Below, one piece after another: positions 56,101-64,000 of a DNA stretch of 64,000 nt (positions are counted from its first letter, which is position 1; the number at the start of each line of letters is the position of its first letter). Source of the stretch: Brachionus manjavacas (taxonomy: Eukaryota > Rotifera > Eurotatoria > Ploima > Brachionidae). The notes under the pieces are model-generated. The model was not told the origin of the DNA, searched no databases, and was given only the letters and a program-made list of their open reading frames with translations. The stretch is taken from contig JAHQIY010000017.1 in NCBI GenBank assembly GCA_019054805.1, positions 992,001 to 1,056,000 of the forward strand, given 5' to 3'. Position numbers and translations under genes: made by a program.

Positions 56101-59100
56101 CTTCAATGTCAGACTCTTGCATCCAAAAGCGGTCGTTTGCCGAGTTGTGGTGTCCGCTGGATGACGAACGGTAGCTGTTTGTCGCATTTGGCTCCTGTTC
56201 GTTCATAATACTTGATGAATCAACACAAATTCTGTTAAAATTTTAACAAAAAGCGGCATAGTTAAAGATAAGCGTTTAAGGTTAACAATTTTTTACCGAT
56301 CATTAAGCCGGGAATTCGGGGGGTTTGATGAGGAAATAGCGTTTTTTATTTCAACTGGCTCGGGGTCACTTTAAAATAAGCGTCAAAATAATTTTTAATT
56401 TTTGTCAAGGCAGATAAGTTATAGCTAAACATAAAAAATTTTAAAAATAAAACCTTGTTGAATTTAAGTCTGTGGAACAGAGGTAAAACACTTGGCCGGT
56501 TTTTTTCTCTTTAGTCATAAGTTCACCTTTAAAGAGACATTGGGCTTTTGAATAGACTCTTGGAGTTGTTTTAAAAGAAGAGGCTTAAATCAGACCAAGG
56601 CAAATATTTTTTACTTAAAATTTGTTTTCTCTTAGGACGCTTGAGTATCACATAAGTTTTTCGAAAAAATAAAATTTATTTTTGTCCATTTTATTTATCA
56701 CGAATTTTTTTTATTTTAATTATTTTTAATAATTTTTTTATTTTAATTATTTTTAATAATTTTTTAATTTTAATTATTTTTAATAATTTTTTTATTTTAA
56801 TTATTTTTAATAATTTTTTAATTTTAATTATTTTTAATAATTTTTTTATTTTAATTATTTTTAATAATTTTTTTATTTTAATTATTTTTAATAATTTTTT
56901 AATTTTAATTATTTTTAATAATTTTTTAATTTTTACTATTTTGATCCGAGAAGTTACGAGAAAAACTTGTTTGGTTTCAAGTTCATTTCTGAGGCAAAAT
57001 TTTAGTAAGAATTATTTTAAGTGAAATTTTTAATTTTGTCAAAAAAGCAGGAAAAATATTTGAATTTTTTTCGTGGCCATCAAGACTAAACAATTAAGGT
57101 TTTATTTTAGTAAGCAAAAAAATTAAAACTAATAAAATCTAATTATCTACTGTTAGTATATTAAATTTAATTTTTGACTTTTTTTACCTTTTTGATCGAG
57201 CAACATTAGACTTTGATTTTTTAACATCTACTTTCAAGCTACCGACCCGTTTGCACGCTTGTTCTCTAGTATACCCGTTGGCTACACTAGACGAACTTGT
57301 GTTCAAACAAGCCGTATTACCGAAAGGTTTATTAGGCAAAATTTGACTCTGATTCGGGTGATTAGAATCTTTTTTAAGACTTAATCGAAAAAAAATGATT
57401 ATTTGAAATAGGCAAGATGGCGCAATAACAAAAAGCAAGCATCCATGTTATAACCCCTCTTAGAAAGCATGTGCATGCTTACCTGTTTAGATGGTCTGGA
57501 CTTGTGTTTTGCGGCGACTGCCGGTGCTCGTTGTTGTTCGGCGACGACGAGCCAGAGTGCAGAGCGGTCACTTTGGGTGCCGTGGGTGATGTCAGTATAA
57601 CTGGAGTGGGCTTTTGGGCGTTCAACATTTCGAACTTTTTAATGGCCTCATTAACCGGCAAATTTCCTTTAATAAATAATTAAAATTTTTGCATTTTTAT
57701 TTAATTTTGTGGAAAAAAAAGTAAAAAAACTTTGTATATAATCACTAGGGTAATTAGTTGGAATAGCTGAGGATGAATCTCCGGCGTTTGGTTGACCATC
57801 ACCAACCGAATTCGGATAGAACAAGCTCTGTGATTCTTCATCTTTTTCTATGAAAAAAATTCATTGTAAAATAAGCAAAAAATAAAGTGAAAAAAAATTT
57901 TTTTTTACTCTTGGGTCCAAAAATCATTTTTTGAATGTTGTCAAATTTTTCCTTGTAATCGGTTTTTATGGTTTTCTGCGATCCTTGGCATTCGCTTAAC
58001 AGGCCGCTATTAAGACAATGTCGATGAATTTTGATATCACATTTTGATTCTTTTTTTTTAATAAAAAAAATTTTTTTTAATTTTATTTGAACAATTGAAA
58101 TAAAAATTTAAGAAAAAAAATTTTTTCATTACTTTGACAAGCTAAGCCTTGGTATCCGATGCCCCAAAATGGTTGACTACACCGGTAGCAAACAGACTTT
58201 TTGAGAAAAAATACTGAATCGATCAAGCTGTGGCCGCGCACCGAATACGTCGAGTTTTTCTTGGCTTTTAGCTTTTTGTTAAAAAATATCGGTATCTTGT
58301 CGATGTCATATTTTCCTATTTGCTTGACCGGGAGATTGAATCGCTTGATAAACGTGGCCAGCGAACTCGTCAACGCGGATATGTGAGCAGTGTCTCGCGG
58401 TCCGTTCCATTCGTTGTTTATTTTGACCAAATTTTTGCCCAATTCTTCCACATAGTGGGCCAAATTGGCAACTATATACGACTTGGCACTGTCAAAATCA
58501 TTCTTATCAATGGACACAGACATCTTGGACAAGTCGTTTCCGTGGAACAAACTGGCAAGACCTGCAAAATTAAATTTTATTTTTTGCCAAAAAAATTATT
58601 CCTCTTTCTGCTAACATTTAACATTTAAACAAAAAATATTCAGCTAATTTGACATTTAAGGACACGAGGCTCTACTCCTATGATTACGTCACGACTTTGA
58701 CTTACTTATGCTTCGCTTTACAAATTGACTCCTAATTATTTTACTCTGCTTTAGCCTAAATGTTTTAGCCTGATCTTTAAATCACGGGTCCAAGTAAAAA
58801 ATGCACCTAAGTCAAGCTCATAGCTTACCTATTTGGTCGACTTCCTTGAACCGAGTCAGTTGGCTATTCACATTTTGAATAGCGTCTTTTCTCGACTCTT
58901 CGAGCAAAACTTTCAATTGAATAAAATTCTCCGACGGATTTTGTTCAAATATTTCCTCGAATTTTCTCAGTGTAATTTCTTTTACTTTTATTTTTAGGGG
59001 CTTTTTTTAAAGAAAATTAATTATTCGCTTCAAATTAGTCTGAATTTAGAGGACTTACTGCCGAAAAGTCTATGAACACTGTGTACAATTCGTATGACCA

Positions 59101-62100
59101 TCGAATAATTGTGTCCTTTTTTTCAGTTGACAACAACAAATCATCCACAAATAAACAAAAAAACTAGTTTTTTTTTGATGAATAAAATTAATTTTTTTTG
59201 CATTTTTTTGGCAAATTTACCAAGTCGTTCGGACACTCATTTTGACTGCCAAGGGTATAACATAGAAAAATTGATAAATTAATAGGTTTATAAATCAAAT
59301 GTTTGTAGTCATTGCAGCCACTCATGTCAAATGCGAGCTTTAAACAAAATTATTAAACATAAAGAATTTCAATTGTAAAAAGAGACTTGAATCATTTAAC
59401 CGAAAGAAATTAAATTATTCTTAAGAACTGAGTCAACTTGTGATTTTTTTGTTCTTGACCAAGTTTTTTTTTTCGTCAAAAAAGTGGCCAAAAATAGAAT
59501 TTTTAATATTTTTTTTTTTTTTTTTTAATGAGACAAATTAATGTTTTTAAGGTGAAAAAAAGAATATTGGTCTTAAGTTTTTCTATTTTTAGTCATCGAA
59601 AATAAGTGCCCAAATTGTATCAAAAAAAATCTAAATTCAAATAAGAGAATTAGAGAATTTTAAATATGAGACCATTTTAATGAGTGCCAAAAGCACTTGT
59701 ACCCAAAAAAAAACTAAAACTTGAGCATTTGAAGATTTTGAATTAATTTAATAATAATTGTCAGATTAGTCTAATGTTAACTATTAGTAAAATAGTTAGC
59801 TGAGAATTAAATTTTTTTCGAATTAAATAATTTGAAATTCAAAAAGATGAATAAAGCTTTTTTTCTCAATAAACGACTAAACTAAAGATCATTCATTATC
59901 CACTTTTTATAAATCAACATTATTTATTTACTAATAAAATGTTTTTTAACTTAATTAAATACCTTTATTTTATATTTTATTTTTAATTTTTCTTTTTAGA
60001 ATATCGTTTGAATGTGGAATATTTCTATTCAAGATTAATGAATTGCTTTGTGATCTAAAGATCTTATGTTTTCGATTTACAAAAACAGTAATTTATTTTT
60101 ATTAATTTTGCTGCCGTATTCGATTTATTTAACTTGAATACCTTGTTGTTGTTAAATATTTTCAAATATCTATGAAATAAAAAGCTTTATTTTATTTTTT
60201 TATAATTGAAACAAAATTTAAATTAGTTTTAAATAAAAGGAGTTTTAACCGGGGAACGGATCCTAGCCTGTTGATTAACCTTGAAACTTGAAGCAAAAAC
60301 ATTTTTTTAACTTAATTAAATAATTTTATTTTTTTGACTTTTCAGGTTTTTTAAAATGTAAATATTTAGTGTGTCAAAATAAAATTAAAACTAAATTATT
60401 TTTTCATAATTTGTCTTTTCAATTTAATTAAAATAAATTTTAATCTAAGTAAACTAAATTAGTTTTAGTTAGTTTTTGTTTTTTCATTTTTCTTTTTATA
60501 ATTTACAGATTGGACTTATATAATGAAATAGAAAACTATTAATAACTTTGTATATGTAACTAGATTTCAATGCATCCAGCTACCATAGATGTCTTCCTGG
60601 TAATACATTATTATTCATTATTAAATTCTTACCTTATCATTAGCATCATGTAAATTATCTTCACTAGTATAAGATACATCATCTTTGCAATCAATAATCT
60701 TAACAAAATTTAATTAAAAAAAAAAATTTTCTCATTAAAAAAAATCTTCTTACATCATCGTTTTGATCATTGATTTTTTGTTTGTCCAGCTCGCCAACAG
60801 ATACGGAATGATTTAAAGAGTTAATAGAAATGTTAGACAAAGATTGGGTCTGATAGCCTTTTCCATTAGTAGAACTCTTCATAAAATAAACAATTAAAAT
60901 ACCAAAAACTAAAAAACTAAAAAAAACTATTTTTTCAACTTACTCTTGTTTTTTTAATGGGACGTTTGTCGGAAGTCGAACTGGACGTGTTGGTGCCACT
61001 GCTGTTAGAAATATCAAAATTTTTGAGCGACTCATCTGACATTGAGTGTTGTTTGCGATGTGAGGTGACAGCACTGCGGCCCACATCGGTCGAATCGTTG
61101 ACAAACTGAGTCAAATTGGACTCGGCCGACTGGGCCAAAGTTCCGACCACAGGCATTTCGGCCGAGTCCTCGTGGTCTGTCTCTTGGTCACTCCTGCTCT
61201 GTTCGTCCAGCTCAGTCTTGCCTTCCTCCGATGTCCGGCTGTCGGTCGATTGCTTCGACTCGTTCAGACTCACCTCGCTCTTGCTCTCGTCCAAACGCGA
61301 GCGGAGGCTGAACGAGGACGATGTTGCCGGCGCGCAAGGACTCGGCGTGGCGTTGGTGAATGGCAAACGCCGCTGCAAGTGCAATGACACAAAAGAATTA
61401 GCTAAAAAAAAAGGAAAATTTTTTCTAAATTTTTTATTAGTTTCAAAAAGGACTCGCAATGCCACCAAATCAAGCCAAAGGGTACAGAGATATTTTCAAG
61501 TCAGATTCTTACAAGTCAATGATTCTACTGAACTGCGCTTACGATTGGAAAAAGCGGGCGACGATCCGTAAGAGGACTGGATATTTCTGGATGATTTGGC
61601 ATGTGTGTCGTGTGACTTGTCCACACCGGACGAAGTTTGCTTGTTTTTGGACCAGATTTTGTCCAATTTGTCGGATTTGGCGCGCCTGTAAACAGTGGGC
61701 GAGTTGGAGTGTCTGCTGGAGGGGGCCGGCGAACAGGAGGACGAGGACATGGTGCCGTATGGCACCGAAGTGCTGGCATTAGGCGTATAGGATGTGTAGT
61801 AGGAGGTTGCCGCGTCGGGCACCTCCAAATAGTGGTTGGAGCCCTCGGGTCTGGATGGATTGAGCAGGTCGTTGAGCGACGACCGGCTCACTGTGAAGTT
61901 TACGCGGTTGGAACTGAGCGTCCTTGGCAAGGGCGGCTTCGATCTCGGCTCCTGGTCCGAATTCATCATTTCATCTCGAGTCAAGTCTAGTCAAGTTCAG
62001 CACAAGGTGTTTGCTTAATCTTGTTGAAATATCAATATATTGCTGAATGTTCAAATTAATTTAATGTTATTGTTATTCGTTCGTTTCCAATGCTGCTGTT

Positions 62101-62755
62101 ACTTAATCTTTCAATGTTTTGTTATTGAGAGATAATTTGCAAGCTTATTTTCAAGATTTAGATAAGGTTGATATTTAGGAAAAAGCAAGGAGTTCGAGAG
62201 AGAGAGAAAGAGAAAGAGAAGATTCGAATAATGTAATTAGTACTAGAGAATTTGTTTATAGGTTATAGGAATTGTTTGGAATTTTCAGAAAGTAGAAAAA
62301 AGAGAGAAAAAAAAGAGAAAAATTGTTTATAGGATTATGTAGAAAATGTGAGATTGGGTGATGAGGCCCGGCATCTCCTTGTTTGTATACATTCGACTAA
62401 TTAATTAAAGAATTCGAAATTAGAAATATTTGGCATTGCTGTTTTGTTCGCCTAAAAGCGCTAAATAATGACATGCTAAATGTTTGATGATTTTTTGGTT
62501 TTTTCTTTGGCAATCATGACGTTCGTGGCATTTGCGAGGAATTTAAGCAAAAATATGGAAAGTATGCGCCCAAAAGCTGATCAGTACTTACCGCATTCGT
62601 CTATCATATTTTGGATGTCTTTGCTCTCTTTTGACTTAACACACGTGCCGTTTATCTACAATAAAAGTTTACTCTTTTTTCTTCAACTGTTTTCTTTTTT
62701 TTTACTTTAAGGATTATATCGCCCACTTGGATGCCAGAATGGTAAGCCGGTGTAT
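51601..62755 (-). CDS. RhoGEF with PDZ-RGSL-C1-DH-PH (RhoGEF2/ARHGEF11/12 type), 5' partial
   Basis: Activates Rho by GDP/GTP exchange, typically downstream of G-alpha 12/13 bound by the RGS-like domain. Exons (minus): 62755-62706, 62655-62592, 61986-61513, 61401-60944, 60876-60754, 60698-60633, 59337-59221, 59163-59059, 59000-58829, 58561-58133, 58049-57909, 57847-57731, 57666-57483, 57379-57188, 56558-56454, 56368-56297, 56231-55858, 55790-55579, 55527-55410, 53817-53636, 53175-51601. Phases join throughout, giving about 1,776 residues. The C1 between RGSL and DH is shared with fly RhoGEF2 and worm RHGF-1. The weakest junctions are 62592/61986 (a PDZ-end exon may be missing), 60633/59337 (1.3-kb gap) and the C1 intron. 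The first exon(s) lie outside the window. Confidence 0.87.
53636..56040 (-). other. DH (Dbl homology) catalytic domain exons
   Basis: KEIKTQEVINELIHTEQKHV opens conserved region 1. FKGEEGAKFQSACAKFCENQ and KDFLPTEVQRLVKYKLLFNE follow (the latter being conserved region 3, D.(I/L)P.Q(R/V)(L/V)..Y.LLL). DQEDINRLQECVDASSKISH and FVNNAVTVCENK form the last helix. The intron 55409-53818 (1.6 kb) is unusually long for this gene. Confidence 0.88.
53818..55409 (-). other. Long intron of the RhoGEF
   Basis: AT-rich 1.6-kb intron between two DH exons. It contains ACATTTT-type short repeats (54093-54111) but no gene. Confidence 0.5.
56711..56935. repeat. 27-bp minisatellite in a RhoGEF intron
   Basis: TTTTAATTATTTTTAATAAT followed by TTTTTTA or TTTTTAA is repeated about eight to nine times in tandem between the exons at 57188 and 56558. 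Confidence 0.88.
57985..58232 (-). other. C1 (phorbol-ester-type) zinc domain split by an intron
   Basis: HSLIDSVFFLKKSVCYRCSQ, then PFWGIGYQGLACQ, an 83-nt intron, then CDIKIHRHCLNSGLLSEC. All Cys/His ligands are present, but spacing around the intron is CX4C instead of the usual CX2C in my model. An atypical, non-diacylglycerol C1 is likely. Confidence 0.75.
58133..59337 (-). other. RGS-like (RH) domain exons
   Basis: Four exons read YKPINLSIFLCYTLGSQ, then FFCLFVDDLLLSTEKKDTII, RWSYELYTVFIDFSA, then PLKIKVKEITLRKFEEIFEQ and DAIQNVNSQLTRFKEVDQI. The order HLA.FL.Y..SQ...LL.YL..D......(R)W.YE....F...APL....D matches the RGSL domain of RhoGEF2-type exchange factors, which binds G-alpha 12/13. 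Confidence 0.75.
59338..60632 (-). other. Long intron of the RhoGEF
   Basis: 1.3 kb without a clear exon. Because the RGSL domain seems to begin abruptly at 59337, a small exon could hide here. No other feature seen. Confidence 0.4.
61967..62330 (-). promoter_or_regulatory. Possible internal 5' UTR/promoter of the RhoGEF
   Basis: Upstream of ATGATG (61969-61964) lies a 360-base stretch with CT-rich runs on the minus strand (TCTTCTCTTTCTCTTTCTCT at 62221-62202 and a T/C run near 62320) and balanced composition, typical of a transcribed leader. The following exon could start translation here (MMNSDQEPRS), giving a PDZ-less isoform, or be spliced to the PDZ exon via the AG before 61986. Confidence 0.4.
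62592..62755 (-). other. PDZ domain exons (C-terminal half)
   Basis: 62755-62706 reads TPAYHSGIQVGDIILK and 62655-62592 reads INGTCVKSKESKDIQNMIDEC, the betaC to alphaB part of a PDZ (A...AG...GD.I..ING......V..I). The carboxylate-binding GYG(L/F) loop exon is not found to 64000. PDZ domains of this family bind plexin-B and similar C-termini. Confidence 0.78.
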
Positions 62756-64000
62756 CTTAAAAAAGAAATTTTATTTTTTTTTTGGAATTTTTTTCTCCGT
62801 TGAAATTTAAATCAAATAAAAATCCAGCGACAAAAAAACGAATTTTTTGCATCCAATTTAATATCAAAATAGTAATGTAAACTTTTAAAAAGATTTTATT
62901 ATATTAATTATTAAGCAGCATTAACTTTTGAAAAAATTTGTAATTTTTTTCACTAATTTTGTCCTTAGATAAAGTATTTTTTAAAATATTTGAATTTAAA
63001 GAATTGTAGAAACAAAAAGGAGCCATAAGAACTCTATGTTTTTATTTTGAATAAATAAAAGTTTTAAAGGCTTCCCAAGTCTTTATGGTTAAAAAAAATG
63101 GGCTCAGACATTTTTTCTATATTGTATTAATTTTTTCCTAAGATTAATTTATTAATGCTGATTTAATAAAAAAAATAAAAGATTAAAATAACCAAAACAA
63201 TGTTTTTTTTTCATTTAATATTATTAAAAAGACTTCTCGGGTCTAAATTGTTAAAAAAATCGATCTTCTAGTGTTAATTAGCAAAATAAAAAAAAATTTT
63301 AATTGTAATCTAATGAAATGATTTTTATTTAAAAATGGCTTGTATTTAATGTTGGACTATAAATTAATCACAAGACGCACTATTTTTAATACCAATCTGC
63401 ACTAAATTATTTCCGAACAGTACTACATTATTTTATGTGCACTAAATTATTCGATTTTTTACCAAAATAATTCAAATCAGAACTTATATATAAACTTATA
63501 TTCAAAACTTTACTAAAAAAATAATCTCGCACTTAAATTATTTTTTATTTTTACTTAAATAATTTTTGACTTGAACTTAAATAATTTTAACTTTAAATTT
63601 AAATTTTATTTTTATTTTCATCACTCTCACTAACTATAAATATATTGTCGCTACATTAAACGATTACTTTTAAGCTGGCAGAGTTCCTTTTTGATAATTT
63701 TATTTTATGAAAGTTTATCTAAATCGTTAATTTGATAAAGAATCGGCTACTTAATAAATACAATTTTTTTTTTTTATTTTATTCTTATAATTAAAATTAA
63801 ATAATATATTTATAATTGTAATTTGTATTTTCTTATGTTTAAAAAAATAAAGTTTTTGAAAAAAATAAAATTGTGATTATTGTATTTTATATTTTAAAAA
63901 TTAATTAAAATAGTTCAGGTCGAAAATTTTTTTAGTGCTTTTTAAACATTAATTTAGTGTTTAGTAAAGAATGTCATTTATAGTGCATCTTTGATTAATA
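62756..64000. other. Intron or upstream sequence of the RhoGEF
   Basis: Upstream of the first visible PDZ exon. AT-rich, with repeated CACTAAATTAT-type words at 63400-63450. No further exon recognised, so the 5' end of the gene is outside the window. Confidence 0.4.

Noticed and set aside
61116..62018. Long plus-strand frames rich in R, W, V and G
   Set aside because: Antisense shadows of the Ser-rich RhoGEF exons, which splice in phase on the minus strand.
62440..62592. Extra PDZ-end exon using the AG at about 62578
   Set aside because: The frame (ending NATNVMIAKEK) is attractive, but it would require a 15-nt intron, which is too short to splice.
62480..62710. Plus-strand 76-codon frame
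   Set aside because: Overlaps the PDZ exons in antisense; hydrophobic, no family.
1..64000. CRISPR array, operon or other prokaryotic organisation
   Set aside because: Spliced metazoan genes throughout. The only regular repeats are the 27-bp and 183-bp tandem arrays, which lack spacers.

Overview
This is an AT-rich (roughly three quarters A+T) animal nuclear window, with spliced genes, very short introns (about 40-110 nt) and dense transposon debris. Two genes are diagnostic of Metazoa: a Hedgehog acyltransferase (HHAT) and a Rho guanine-nucleotide exchange factor with PDZ, RGS-like, C1, DH and PH modules. That last order is known from fly RhoGEF2 and worm RHGF-1, so a protostome is likely. 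The composition, the tiny introns and the expansion of single-exon fucosyltransferase-like genes would suit a monogonont rotifer such as Brachionus, but that is a guess.

Layout. 1-8.8 kb: no intact gene; LINE reverse-transcriptase (RT) and Tc1/mariner relics and two terminal-inverted-repeat (TIR) elements, one holding the tail of a KRBA2/Ginger-like transposase. 8.8-10.2 kb: a frameshifted GT10 fucosyltransferase. 10.4-24.6 kb: a transposon nest with a TTAA-flanked piggyBac-like MITE, three copies of one LINE family, a Ty3/gypsy pol relic, and smaller relics. 26.1-42.5 kb: a run of Golgi-type glycan genes, namely a GT32 gene with a premature stop, an intact GT10 fucosyltransferase, a broken FkbM/Star-like methyltransferase, a 388-aa fucosyltransferase-like gene and a GT92 gene, interleaved with LINE fragments, TIR elements and a GC-rich block. 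43.2-44.2 kb: a truncated LINE. 45.4-47.3 kb (minus): HHAT, rebuilt as eight exons. 47.3-51.6 kb: LINE tails and two near-palindromic TIR elements. 51.6-62.8 kb (minus): the RhoGEF, about 20 exons, 5' end outside the window.

How the genes fit together. The GT10, GT32, GT92 and 388-aa proteins all have an N-terminal membrane anchor typical of Golgi type II glycosyltransferases; fucosylation by one enzyme and decoration of fucose by a GT92 galactosyltransferase is a plausible shared pathway, by inference only. HHAT (ER palmitoylation of Hedgehog) and RhoGEF (G12/13 to Rho signalling) are conserved single-copy-type genes.

The strongest unusual signals are a mosaic patch in the duplicated fucosyltransferase pair, whose homology stops at the coding sequence; a LINE family whose copies share a 3' stem-loop followed by AAAT repeats; several unrelated TIR/foldback elements, some carrying exon-like or transposase-derived interiors; and a recurring pattern of one-base homopolymer deletions that break otherwise intact frames and may be assembly errors.
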